Below are positions 28,601 to 40,499 of a stretch of 64,000 nucleotides of DNA, in pieces. Source of the DNA: Angiostrongylus vasorum (taxonomy: Eukaryota > Nematoda > Chromadorea > Rhabditida > Metastrongylidae); the NCBI GenBank assembly GCA_018806985.1, contig JADANN010000032.1, positions 2,749,501-2,813,500 of the forward strand. Direction: 5' to 3'. The first letter of the stretch is position 1, and every line of letters begins with the position of its first letter. The notes beneath the pieces were generated by a model that had not been told where the DNA came from, did no database searches, and saw nothing but the letters and a program-made list of their open reading frames with translations. Position numbers and translations under genes: made by a program.

Positions 28601-31556
28601 TTTACTACTACTTGGGAAACCTAAGTTACAGAAACTACACGGTCGTTTTGGACTCCAACTCCATCTTATTCTGGAGTAGATTTCGTTCTTATCTATGGAT
28701 AGAATTGTAGGTAGACTATTAAAGAAAGGGAAGAAAAAAGAAAAAAAGTAGACTATTCCAACATATAAGTTAGAGTATAGGAGTGAATAGCAGTAAGCGA
28801 TCGGCAGCCAACTATAAAACGAAATTTTCAACTAGAATTTTGTGAATGGGCATGTGTAGCGCATGCTTAGAGGTGCCCCTGCAACACACATGGGTTCGAT
28901 CTCGCGCCCCCAGGTTCACCTACCACTCCTGTCTGAGAGGATAGCAGCATTGATTCAATACATCGGTAGGCCATCGCATGGCATTGCACAGGCCGGATAT
29001 ACACTTAATCATCTTTAAAGATGCCTGAATTCGAATGCATAGTGCATCGATTCGAGATTGATTAATGTCGAACGCTTTCAAGCTTGTTGCGGTCATCTTT
29101 ATTTATATTTCACTTCTGTAGTCTTTTTATTTTCCACTATTAGCGGTTCTTTTAAGCGAAGTTCTTTTAACTATACTATTTATTAGTGTTCTTCTTACTC
29201 GTGTGTTTAGAAATGGAAAGAAAAGTGTTATTATATTTGTGGTGATGATTTCCATAGCGTTTGAGTAGGTGCTGTTCCATGCTCAAGATTTGAGCTGTGT
29301 GGTTACTTCATTCTTCTTTTCCTTTATATATATGTTGATTATGGGTAACTTCCTTTATAGTTTTGCGATTATTTCTTATCGCCCTCAGGTCTACAACTTT
29401 TTTCTTTTCACAGAGCTAGAACGCTTGGGTCTTGGTACGATTTCATAAGAGTTTTCTTTTACAAAGAAGTCTAATCATGTTGTCTTACGTTGTTCCGAAA
29501 CACTGGTGTGAATTATAGCACTACTTTTCTTTGTTTCCATTCCATTTGTGGTCTTTTAGAAGCGGATGGAGGAGCTAAAACGTCACCTGGATCGAATGAA
29601 ATTCCACATGGGCAAATTAGAGGTGTGTTTTGTTTCCGGTTCATGTCTTGCTTCTATTGCCGCTATAGAACTTCCATGAGGGATAGCAACATGGTCAGTA
29701 ATGCAGTCCAAATCAAGAAACTAGGTGCTCTTTCAACCAGCGTCAACGTGGGGGCGTCAGCTCCCCTATCACCAGGTTAGCAAGAAGGATCGATTCGCTC
29801 TGTATTTTAGGGCATTCGTAGAGAAAATTCTCAAGCAGTAGCCAAAACAACACACGAAATGTTCGAAAACATTTGTGGGCGATGAATTCGATGAAAACGA
29901 AATCACTGCAAGAAGTAATGTGCTTCGCACAGTAGATGTTATTACAGGGGGTGGATAGTACAGTGGTAGTGATGTCCGTCATCACAAGCATGGTGCTAGT
30001 TCGATTCCGCTCCAGGAGAACCAGGCCTCTCATCCCTCCTGGGTCTTGAAATTGGTACCGAACTTGCCTGGGAGAAAATCACTCTCTGCAATCCAATTGG
30101 GAACGCTCCAGCCCGAGTATCTCAGGACTCCAAGGAGGATTGCTTGACCAGCATTTTACGACGTTCAAGACGAAATGAAAATTCTCAAGCAGCAACCGAA
30201 GCTACACGTAAAGTTGGACGATCTTGGTGGACAATGCGATGCGAGAAAACGAATTAAATGTGAGGAGTGCTGGGATCCGCACAGTAGACGTGAAGACGGA
30301 TCAAATAAAATAAAATAGGTAAAGAGAAATATGATTACAGGTCATGTGCAGTGAAAAGATAATAGAACCATCATATCTCCCAAATATGAGCAGATTGACA
30401 CCTTTACCCTGTTTCCTTGTGTCGTACTGAGGACTGGGTTCTGAGTGAATACAGGCTACGGTACCGGACTAAAGAAAAGTTAGAGTATATATGTGTGTTT
30501 TTATAGATATGTATGCGAATGGTGAACAATGAGTCTTTGGAATCCAGACGTGTAATGGAAGTTCTGAAAGATCCTTTGGAGATGTATGTTGAAGCTCTCG
30601 ATCCTGAATATGAAGGAGATGCAGATGAGTTGGAGAATCTTGATCCAGAAGACGCTTACGAGGAGTTGGATTTGGGCGCTCTGAGTGCTCAAATTGGAGG
30701 CATTCAGATTAACTCACTGGACGAAGAAAAAGAGAATGGATTTGATAATGGTTCATCACATGACGCTTCTTGTTGTGATGATGGACTCCCTCGAAGCGCT
30801 GGATCGCGTCATGGTAGTCAAGATGCACCGGCCAGTCCTGCACCACGTAGGACTGTAGCTGCAGCATCTGTTCCGGTTACACCTGCCAAATTAGCTAAGT
30901 TCGTTAGGCATAAGTTTCTTCTCAATTTTCAAAGTTTCCTTGAGGTAACCTCGTGTACATCTTGCATTTTATAATGTGGACTCTTCAGTCATTACTCTTT
31001 CAGTGATTTTTTTCATTTAAATAGTAGTGATGCAGTCAGTGGTGTGTGCAGTACGCTTACCGGTTTTATTTTTTGACTGCAAATCAATGGCGTGTAGATG
31101 TCCCGTTGGAATGTTTCAACTGTCGCTACCTGTGGAAAGTTAGGATTCATAGGTTGCAACTAGCCGTTGCTAGTAAGCTTGTTAATCTTTACAGATAAAT
31201 TGGTATTCATTTGAAGGAAGGGTTGATTACAAATTGCGCATATCCATAACAGTTCCATTATTTAGGGATGGATCAGCAGAAAGTGGGCAGTTGTGCTCTT
31301 TGGGTGCGATGAACCAGGCTACACCACCACCGCCACCACCTGGAATACCGTATAATAGTGTTGCCGCAGGACGTATAGTTGTTTCATCTTCGGCCACAAA
31401 TTCTTGCGCATCAGGAGCGTCACCGGCTTCCAATGCTAATGTGGCTAACGCCAAGACAACTGTGTTTGCCACGTATGCAATTTAATATTTTCACTTTGTT
31501 ATATGACACAACTATTAAGCGACCTTTGTTTCTCTGCGTGCGGTTTTGCCAATGTG

Positions 31557-31640
<84 letters not shown>

Positions 31641-34600
31641 CTTCTTATTATAGAATTAGTCATTTTTCCACTGTTCTAACCAAGTATTTCAGAAAGCCTG
31701 GAGCGAATAATACAGGGAGTGTTCAGTTGGTCCAGCTGATAACGTCCGCTTCAAATCAGCAGAACTTAGCAAGTGTACCAGATGATGATGCAGGTTCTAC
31801 TGTCTCGAGTCAGAATGAGGTAAAGCAGTAGCATGGGCTTGCTATTCGAGTGTTTGTTGTCTGCTAGTTTTCTAGCTGTACAAAAATATGTGCCTTTTCC
31901 TATACATCTACAAATGGAATTAATTTTTTGCGATTTATCACTCCGCATATCACCATCCATCCTTGCCTTTGTGCCAGTACGTTGAGGGGTTTAGGGTGGT
32001 GCCATATCGTCTTCCGATATCACCGTGTTGAATAAGCTGGATGAATCCCACGCATCAACGACTACTCAACCGACCGTATCTATGAATGGCGCATCATCGG
32101 AGGTGCTACTCTAAAAACTTCTCTTGCGCAGGCTTGATGTGGGTTTGCATGGACATTTGCATTTTGTCTTGATATATCCCAAAACTGAAGTTGTGTCGGT
32201 ACTACAACAAAAGCCCTTTTTTAGTTGCATCTGTATGTTAGAATAGGCGTGTTGAATTAGATCTTGACATAAGGCACATGCTGTAATGGGTCGTTTTTCC
32301 ATCTTTATTGTGATTTAGTGGATGCACATTAGAAGTGATGTGACTGTGAAAGTTTCCTCTTAAGTGTTTTCTGTAATGAACTGGATACATTGTGAGAAAT
32401 TTCAAGAAATCCGTCGTTGAGTACGCCAACCGCAACAGCTGTACAACAGTTCACGTTCAACAACGAATTTTATACGACTAACGAGGTACGTCTATATGGC
32501 AGAACAGTTTATTGTTCGCGTAAAAAGGAGTGTTTGCAATGCTGGAAAATAAGAAATATGGAGGATTTACATTTTTACTCTGAAGAAAAAGCTCTGCGTT
32601 CAAGCTGTCAAAGATAAAGTATGCTGATCATTATTTAAAAAAGAAATAGATCCATGGAAAAATGCTACATACTTGTTAAATGTAGTAATTTTTGACGTTC
32701 TTTCGTTTCATCTTTCGTAAGTTCGTTTCATTTTCCTCATGGACTTTCTCTTCTTTTGTTCCATCGAGCACAATTTTTCATACAGTGCTAATAAAACGAA
32801 AGAATGTAGAGTAATCCTTTCGGCTCCGTAAATTTTACATATTGACTCTGAGCTGATATCTTCCAGGAAATAATATGGGATGTGACTTCTTGATAAGAGG
32901 AGCATTTTTTGTAAATCTCCAAAAGGTTCAATCGTCATCCAGGAGCTATTTACAGAGACTTCCTCATGGGTTTGCTTTTCAAACGCGAACAATGCTTAAT
33001 TTTTAATTTGGTAGCTCTGATGGGTGGATATTTTTTTAAAGCGAAATAATTTGTGCACTAGAAAAAAGGTTATATGTCTTCAAGTTCCAAATACTCTTCC
33101 AAGGTGCTTTATGGTTTAAAAAGTACCACGTTACGGTCTTTCTATGAACTCAATGTTCAGGCATCTACGGCCCTTACTGCTGAAGGCAGTACAATATCGG
33201 CTATGGCAGACGTTGTTGAAGGTGCGCAGAGGATTATGAATGATTCTTCGAGTGGTCACCGATCAGATGACGGTAAATTTTTTTCAAAGAACTCTTCATC
33301 AATATCGCGTAGTTATGTTGATACCTAACTCGTAAAAATTTTGAAGTGACACTTGATGCGGCTGATGATCCGTTACGGGTGCTTCGTTTGTCGCAACAAA
33401 ATCATCAACCTGTCAACACTGAGCCGCAGAGGGTCAGCTTGGTTTCTTTCATACTCATGATTATTTGATTTGTGCTTGATTTGATTATTAACTTCGCGTT
33501 TATTCAGGCCCACATTCCGGCCTGGCTTGGCGCATCACCACTGGGTCGTACACCGACGACCAACGAGATGGATATACAGCTCGCTGCGCTGGAAGCCTCC
33601 CTTGCACGTACACCTTTACCGATGGATAGTGAACGGCCACGAACCTATCTACCAAAAATACCCTGTCCTTGCGCATCCTACTATCCTCAGGTATGGCTTT
33701 GGTTTCGTGTGTGTTATTTTGTTCCAATTCATATTATTTTTTATCAAAAAGTTCAGATACTTCATTATTATAAATAGTTAAGCATAAACCACGAGGAGTA
33801 AAGAAATAAAGAGCAAACAATTTTAAGACACATGAATAGCGGTAAGCCTATGAAGAAATTGTTTCCATTGGGATCGAAATTTGCTGTTCATAGTTTTTGA
33901 GGTTTTGGAGATAGTAGTTGGCTGACTAGATTGCAGCCAACTTGACCTTTCAGGGTCTGAAAAAGGTGAAAACGTCAGCTTTTCTTGATAAAGCAAGTAA
34001 TATGGTAACGACCTCGTGTTTGCTCACTAAAAGAATAGTGAAGTATAAATTTTTACCTTTTTTTCCACAGTAATTCCCACGCACCTCCCAACGGTCTACC
34101 GCCTCATCGTGGCTGGGAGGTGTTCCTGGGTGTTGGACTGCGATGTACAGCAGGGGTATTCGTACCCCTGTAGGGTCTCCCAAGTTGAGAAGTAGTCTGG
34201 CGTTTCCACCAGGAAGCCTAGCTAGGAATAAACCAATACCAAGATCCACCACCGTCCTGCTGTCCAAGTCGCATGGTGGGAAATGTCCCTTTGATCCACA
34301 AGAGCTGCGACTGCCTGTCGTGGTGACGACCTGGAGCAGACTTTGGCTAGAGCTGTCCTCGGGATTCCAGAGAACCACAATGGCTTAACCAGCAAATTTC
34401 CGAAGAGTGGTGATTACGCTGGAAACCACACAACTAGTGAGGACGGGCCATTCAAGTATCAAGTAAGTAATTCTCACGTTAAGTGGTATTAAGCTGATAC
34501 AAAAGTATTAGCGATTTTTCAGAGGCAATTCTGAAATACTCTAACTTAACCTAAGTATTAACTATACTTGGATACTTGGATACTTGGATAGCCCGTCTTC

Positions 34601-37600
34601 ACAAGTTGTGCGGGCGCCAGCACAATCTCTATTTTCTTTTGGATACATGGCGGTTGAGCCATTGTGGTTTCCCTGGTATCCGAGGTCAGCCTGGCTAGGG
34701 TCTGCCGCGGATCGTCACCACCATAGGCACTCACAGCCCTTCTGGATCAGAGGGAAACTTGCCACCATACGACTTTGATACCAGGACGGTAGTTGATCCC
34801 TAGTAATGGTTTGCTCTTAGCTGAACTTCCTAATGCAAAACCCGGGAAAATCCACGACTGCTTTGCTGGATTCAGCACCATTACTAGCATACACATCGTA
34901 TAGATCGATTTTGCACCCTAACCTTGAACCAAGATGCTCTGGCTTTGGCAACCAGCACGGATTATGCGTACTGGCGAAGCCATGTACTATGACATAAACT
35001 GTCATGTCGTACAGTGTCACGTCTAAACACAACTCGTGTTCCCTATTAGTGGGATTCAAACACTCGATAGACCATTGTTTCGCGGTCTATACGTGTATCG
35101 AAGGAGTTTCTCTTTCAAACGGGAGTAATTCCTTCGTATCTGCTCTATCTTTTCTCTTATCTCGTCTCTTTTCCTATATCTCTTATTCCACTCTTTGCTA
35201 GCTTCCCGATGGAAAACCCGGAAAACTCCAGGGCTACTTGCTAGATTCAGCACCATGATCAGCATACATAAACTATCGTGTCGTGTATACGTCTAAACCC
35301 AGCTCGTGTTCCCTATTAGTGACATTCTAACACTCGATAGGCCACGCTTTCGCGGTCTATACTTTTATTGAAAGGGGCTCCTCGTTCATTGTTCTTAGTA
35401 AATCTTGTCCTATTCTCCCTCTTATCTTGTCACCTCCCTTATCTTTTACCACTTATCTCTTCTCTCTCCACCTTGTCCTCTACCTTATCTTCTTTTGTCT
35501 TATTTCCTCTCCTATCTACTAACTATTAACTGTTAACTATATTGGTCAGAGTAAGAACTTACGAAATCTACACATTTTACCAACAAGATGTATGCTAATT
35601 TGTCTTCGTATCACAAAATCCTGAAGCTTCGAAGAAGATGAATTCTTCGGGGCCGTTTCTGTCAGGGCACTTGGTTGTTGAATTTTCTACCTTGGAACTA
35701 GTTGTCAGGGTTCTTGAGAAAGCCGTAGTTGTTTAATGAGAGGTCCCATAAGTACACTCTATAAAATTTCGTAGGTCAAGTGGTTTAATTGCTGAAGCGT
35801 TCGTTGTAGAATTTGTGCTCAAGCGTTGTCATACACGACCACGGCACCTCTTCTGTTGACTAATGCTAGTGCAGCGCTGCGGTTTTTAACGTATTTTTTA
35901 GATTTCATGATGTTTTCTGTTGTGATCATTTTGCTAGGAGTCAGAAACTTTTGGATTAATTCAGCAGCAGTTTAGCAAATATTCATCATAACCTTGCTGT
36001 AGTGAGAATTCGTGTTTAGGAAGTATTAGGCAGTTTCATCTTGGTCAAACCATTGTCGGTGGTCGCACAGGTCCACTTCTAATCGAACATCACTACGTTT
36101 CAGAAACAAGTGTCTTTTGTGGCAAGAATTAAGCGCAGGATTCCTATACTTCCTTAAATTTGTTTGGAACCCATTTGTCGAGGTGCTACTCACCTTTTTC
36201 CTTTTGGTCTAAAATGATGATGGATTGTTAAACTGTTAACGATCAGTTCTTCTGCAATCTCTACTACACTTTTTAGGGGGTTAGTTTTTATCACCGTTTT
36301 TAAATCGTCGTCATCAAATGTTGAAAAACGCTAACGACCTCCTTTATGAAGACTCATCTTTCCCATTGCGAACTTTTCTCGAACATCTCTAATCATCAGC
36401 GCAACATACGTTCTAAAACGACCTCAAGATTTGATAACATATAGAATTCCTTCTGTGGTGATATGTCTAAGGTTAGAGTCATGCAGTAAAGCGACGCGGT
36501 CTTCTTCTGTTAACAACATCATTTCAACAAGCCTAAAGGATAAAGCGCTCGGCGTTGATCAGTCTTTAAGCGATGCGCCATACATTCGAGTTTTCGACTT
36601 CATCAAGCATCGCTAGAGATGACCGATTGAATATTTGGCCAATATCTTGGGTTGCTGTTGCTTGCCGATATACGGAGTCAGTGCTGTTATTCTCCCAGAT
36701 AAGTTTGGTACTAACTTGCCAACCCTAAAAGGATGAAAGGCATGGTGAGCCCTGTGGGTGCGGGATAGAACCAACGACCACATATATAGCAGGGCACCTC
36801 TAAGCCCTGCGTTACACGCACCTCAACAGGCCCGAAATTCTCGAAAATGTTTTTGGGAAGTGTAGCTTTGGAAAGATATTATACATTCAGTTAAGCAACA
36901 GACAATAGTAAAAAGTGTTGTGAAACCGTTTCATAAGCAACATATGTTTATTACGAAAGGTTCTAGTAGGACTCATAACAGCGAAATGTTACCTTACCTG
37001 TTAGATCTATGGAACAATTCGTGGCGAAATGTTCTTAACGAAGAGTGAATCTGGCTTTTTGCCAAGATTGCATTTTACTAAAACTCATGTGCCATTCAAA
37101 TTTTCATCTGCTTAACATATTTTAGTTACAAGTAGTGTTTTTAGGTATCTGCGCAAAATGTCGATACTCTCGAGTACTATTTAAGGCTGAGCCCGGAAAC
37201 CTTGTTTTTCATTTTTTATTATATGGAGGTTGGCCCTGCTCTTTGTTCATTAAGTTCATTGCGCTTTAACGTTCCACTGCTATCGGCAACTTGTCCTTAT
37301 GTTCTAATATCCTATTTTAAGGGAACACGGGCACAGTTGTTAGCAGCAAAGGCATTAAAGAAGTTGTCGTGGCGCTTTCATACTAAGTATCTCACGTGGT
37401 TTCAACGGCACGAGGAACCGAAGCAAATCACAGATGATTTTGAGCAGGTCCTTTTTTTCTCTTACAAAAATCAACGGGTAATCGGGGTAGCAGTCATTTA
37501 TGAATTAAATTTTGTTCAAGAGAAAACTCCTTATTTAACTAGTAAGCTGTGCCACAAGGTTATTTCGTTAAGGGAACTTATGTGTACTTTGACTACGAAA

Positions 37601-37671
37601 AATGGTCGCAAAGAAAAAAGGAGTCGTTTACATTCGAATATCGATACCTTGAAGATAAGGATTTCGAGTGA
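25677..37671 (+). CDS. ntl-3: CCR4-NOT transcription complex subunit 3 (CNOT3/NTL-3)
   Basis: Scaffold subunit of the cytoplasmic CCR4-NOT deadenylase, which shortens mRNA poly(A) tails. Exons supported: 25677-25727, 25896-26162, 26272-26340, 26694-26816, 29560-29622, 30507-30898, 31266-31472, 31693-31819, 31995-32102, about 32407-32488, 33161-33272, 33347-33432, 33508-33690, 37145-37228, 37322-37447 and 37573-37671. They give about 725 aa (human CNOT3 is 753). The N-terminus (residues 1-190) is the charged coiled-coil Not3 domain with [15 protein letters not shown]. The middle is Ser/Ala/Pro-rich, including a PPPPPP run. The C-terminus is the NOT box, with [29 protein letters not shown] and [14 protein letters not shown] then TGA. 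All joins keep phase except the upstream side of the 32407-32488 exon, where I found no acceptor in the right phase. Introns carry SINEs, a TA/GA tract and a mariner remnant. Confidence 0.95.
26985..27090 (+). repeat. Dispersed repeat shared with 56690-56800
   Basis: CACCTGAGGACACGCCACGTAGCC, given in parts here, and CTCATATGAGCGAAATCC resemble ACCTGTGGACGCGCCACATA and CTCATACGAGGGAGACC at 56690-56800. The latter lies just upstream of the RTE-like endonuclease region, so this may be a LINE 5' leader fragment. Confidence 0.45.
28350..28510 (+). mobile_element. SINE-A, truncated copy in CNOT3 intron
   Basis: GGCATGTATAGCGGAGAGG head remnant, then TTCACCAAGCTTTCGATCC, GGAGTCGGCAAATTGGTACC and GGATAGCAGCAGTGACTCG; truncated after that. 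Confidence 0.65.
28845..29090 (+). mobile_element. SINE-A copy in CNOT3 intron
   Basis: GTGTAGCGCATGCTTAGAGG head, GGGTTCGATCTCGCGCC B-box region, GATAGCAGCATTGATTCAAT and ATCGGTAGGCCATCGC, ending GATTAATGTCGAACGC. Confidence 0.8.
29660..29945 (+). mobile_element. SINE-B copy, degraded, in CNOT3 intron
   Basis: Family blocks CTCAAGCAGTAGCCAAAACA, ATGTTCGAAAACATTTGTGG, CGCACAGTAGATG. It starts only tens of bases after the 29560-29622 exon and is followed head-to-tail by a second SINE-B. Confidence 0.6.
29948..30322 (+). mobile_element. SINE-B, full-length copy in CNOT3 intron
   Basis: GGATAGTACAGTGGTAGTG head, GTGCTAGTTCGATTCCGC B-box, full body and an ATAAAATAAAATAG tail. The best-preserved pair in the window is this copy and 2953-3344. 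Confidence 0.85.
31562..31640. repeat. Compound TA then GA microsatellite
   Basis: About 55 bases of TA followed by about 24 of GA, inside a CNOT3 intron of 220 bases and about 52 bases before the acceptor at 31692. Confidence 0.97.
33945..34050 (+). mobile_element. Foldback arm (single) in CNOT3 intron
   Basis: CAGGGTCTGAAAAAGGTG, AAACGTCAGC core, then ACCTCGTGTTTGCTCACTAA terminus. Only one arm present. Confidence 0.5.
34070..34460 (+). repeat. Dispersed repeat D, copy 1
   Basis: Closely matches 42590-43000: GCCTCATCGTGG, GATGTACAGC, AAGCCTAGCTA, CCAATACCA-GATCCACCACC, and CCACAATGGCT occur in the same order. Family unknown. Confidence 0.75.
34590..34840 (-). repeat. Dispersed repeat D, inverted copy
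   Basis: GCCATTGTGGTTTCCCTGG, GAGGTCAGCCTGGCTAGGG and TGATACCAGGACGGTAG are the reverse complement of the 3' part of copies at 34070 and 42590. It begins with GATAGCCCGTCTTCA, also found at 49068 near the 3' end of an RTE-like LINE. Confidence 0.65.
34823..35400. repeat. Two direct copies of a roughly 200-300 base unit
   Basis: 34823-35110 and 35195-35400 share AAAACCCGG, GATTCAGCACCAT, CAGCATACA-type blocks, CTCGTGTTCCCTATTAGTG, ACACTCGATAG and TTTCGCGGTCTATAC in order. They are separated by T/C-rich sequence. Confidence 0.7.
35590..36480 (-). pseudogene. Mariner-type transposase remnant in CNOT3 intron
   Basis: On the minus strand, with many stops and frameshifts, the reading shows the order expected of a mariner (DDD34D) transposase. 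There is a helix-turn-helix part near [20 protein letters not shown] and [17 protein letters not shown], then VVMFD followed by KW (first catalytic Asp), a VVYDNA-like region (second Asp), and NHLTYEI leading toward the third. [20 protein letters not shown] stretch near 35600 fits the C-terminus. The element is antisense to its host gene and clearly non-functional. Terminal inverted repeats were not found by eye. Similarity is from family knowledge only. Confidence 0.65.
36530..36828 (-). mobile_element. SINE-A copy in CNOT3 intron
   Basis: AAGCGCTCGGCGTTGATCAG tail, AGATAAGTTTGGTACTAACT body, CTGCGTTACACGCACC head; lies next to the mariner remnant. Confidence 0.75.
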
Positions 37672-39215
37672 AGCCAGAACAATAACGGTATATTTTTTAG
37701 CACCTATGTAGTTCATTGCTATTCATAGGCTAGGTTCTAGTTCTACCACTTTTCTTAGCTCTTTTACTTTTGCTTTTTATTATCTCTGTTGTTTTCAGGT
37801 ATTGCTGTCATGGGTTCCGTTGTACAATACCTCTGTCTCGTCTTCTATTATCGCCAATCTCTTGTGTGATCATCAATTGGTCCTTTTTTGAACATCTCCA
37901 TGTTATCACCATTATCCTCTGTACTGACCCATCTCCCATCCTGAATTGGAACCTTTCCTTTGTTCGTTTTTTGTTCACCCACCATTCATCCTTTACTTAG
38001 GTTTGCTCTCACTAACCGATCATTGTGATAGTCATTTCTTCATAATTAGTCATTTGTATTCTCCTTCGATCTACGTGTGGTTCATGGCGCAATGTTCACA
38101 CGGTATTGGGTTCGTTCTCGCCTTTGTATTTCTATAGTTGTTTTTGTGGTTAGTTGTCTTTAAGCTGATGGGCCTTGGGAGGTGTCTGTCCGCTCTGATG
38201 GTTTACCTTTTGTAGTGTTGTGGTAATATATTTGGAAGCGGTCAGATAGGAAAGAACTAAGGTATTTGTTATAGGGTGTTAGATGGTCCAGTGCATTAAA
38301 ACACTCAAGTAGTTTTATCGTCGAATTTATTTTGGGGTGAGGGCGCGCTTAACAGATAACTCGCTGGGTCGTAATTTGTCTCTCTGGGTGCTCTCGCCGA
38401 TTGTCGTTATCGTTTTTTGATATTGTGCGACAATTTTCCGTCGCCAGTAAAGGTACTACTGACGTTCAGCGGGTTGACGTCGGTCTCGTGCTTATGTTTC
38501 TCCTCCACGTACCTCATCTGTATCCAACGCTCTCATTCCCCACCACTATAGGCTTGCACGAACTGTCCCACCCAGTCCCAACAAGCACCAGCCAGAACTT
38601 CGGCTCATATAGGTGCCATTGTCCATTATAGACAAAACAGCGACCAGCAGTATTTCAAATATTACATTTCGATTAGTTGGAATAGCCTGAATAGGAGACT
38701 CATTGTTGCTGGTAGCTGTTCAGTACTGTTAGTAGACTTTAGCACAAGCCGAATATCCAGTGCTGTGAACGAGAACTCGGTTCATAAACTTTTGAAACCT
38801 GTTTGTTACACGTAGTCTCTTGATACGGTTCACAGTAAGATCTTCTGTATGATTCTTTCCTCTCAGTCTGCTACGGTCTTCTCCCGATTTTCTTCTTATT
38901 TCATTTTGCCGTTTCTTTATCACAAAAAACATATATGCCTCTTTTTAGCAAGGTTGTTGGGTGGGACGAGGGGCAGTATCCTTTCTGTTGTACTGACAAG
39001 TCGGTTTAGCAATACTTTTGAGATAGGCACACTGACGAACCTCTTGACTGCATGCGATCCTCACTTTATAATCCGTCCTCTTCTTGATTCTTCTTTGTTA
39101 TCAGTTTCCATTGGAGATTTTTATTGTAAAAATAAACTTTATATTATTCATAATCTGTAGTTTTCAGCCAATTCATGCAGCTTTGCAATATTTATATATC
39201 TAAGAGGGATATATT
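37672..39215. other. CNOT3 3' flank and intergenic DNA
   Basis: T/C-rich on the plus strand. Short open frames are not supported by splice signals or composition. No repeat head seen. Confidence 0.4.
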
Positions 39216-39219
39216 AGGA

Positions 39220-39460
39220 AGTCGAGGTCGCGTGTGGCGCAGTGGTCAGAGGCGCCCCGCAACACATAACTGGAATGACGAGCGCACCCATGGCCCATCA
39301 AGCCTTCCATCAGGAGAGCAGCATTGGCTCGGCACATCGGTAGGCCACCGCGAGTCATTGTAAAGGCCAGATATGCATTCAATCACTTCCAAACGATGCT
39401 TAATGAAATGGAATGCATGGATTCTTCAGGGGTTGGTCAACGCCGAGAGCTTCTAGTTTT
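39220..39460 (+). mobile_element. SINE-A copy with internal deletion
   Basis: CGTGTGGCGCAGTGGTCAG head, then CAAGCCTTCCATCAGGAGAG, where the GGTACCAGACTTG block is missing. The copy resumes at GGCTCGGCACATCGGTAGGC and ends GGTCAACGCCGAGAGC. Confidence 0.8.
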
Positions 39461-40490
39461 TATAATAGTAGTTCAGGAAACTGTCTGCCAGATGATTTTT
39501 GAGTTAAGTCAGCTTTTAAGTACATTATTGAACTATTTGATTAATAATTTGCCACTAAAGAAAGTCAAGCCCCTTTATTATGATGAGGAGTCCTTTTCAA
39601 CTTTGTCTTTTTGCTTGGACGTAGTTCTTCAAATGTGAATTGATACAGAAGTAAACGTTCTGCACATCTTTGGAATTCTTGCAAGAATGGAAGTGCACAG
39701 TCAAAAGCAAAATGTGTCGTGGAAGTATTTACTACAGATACAACGGATCACAGGCAATCGCTGGAGTTAGGTGTCAATTGGTCAGAAATAGGCTGCAGTT
39801 ACAGGGCAAAGTATCCTGAAATGAGACATTTATGATTAGAGAAAGGCAGTTGGCTGGTAGCCATCTTGAAACAAAGTAGCTTTTATAGTTAGAAAAAAAA
39901 TATATTATTTCCTTCTGCTGGAAATATATTTGGCTCTTGATGATATTCCACTCTCTGGAAATCACACATTCTTATGCAAACAGTTCGAATTGCAGTATGT
40001 TGCCAAAGGAAAATCAGAATGAATCATTTTGGTGGTCTAATTATTAATATTTTGGGAAGATTGTGCAAGCTACATTGGTTATTAATACATTGTCGACAAC
40101 GCCTAATTTTACAGCGCCCATAGAATGAGTTGCATGTGATTCGTGCCGGCTGAAGCGCTCACAAATATGAGCTGTATGCCCTCTACATATGCACCTTTAG
40201 CAACAGTTTTATGCTTCGTTGTCGCCATAAAGAGCGATTAATCGCTGCTGGACTGTTCACGGCGCTGACCATCCTATTACTCTCTTGATATGGACTCCAG
40301 CCCTCTCTATCGGCCTTATATTTTCAACAATTTTCCGCTATGGGATAGAAATCAAACGAACAAATCCATCTGAGAATGTTCTGTTAATTTCCAGGTGTAT
40401 GAACGATGCGTACTCAGTCGACACTCACCACAACATCTATGTTTGATAAGTAATTAAGCCCCATTTACGCTCAATAGAATGAATATCTTC
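39461..40490. other. No recognised feature
   Basis: AT-rich; no exon or element recognised by eye. Confidence 0.4.
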
Positions 40491-40499
40491 GATTGCTAC

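Noticed and set aside
37202..37711. Continuous 169-codon frame at the CNOT3 3' end
   Set aside because: It reads through two introns. CNOT3 homology requires joins at 37228/37322 and 37447/37573; the intervening residues are intronic.
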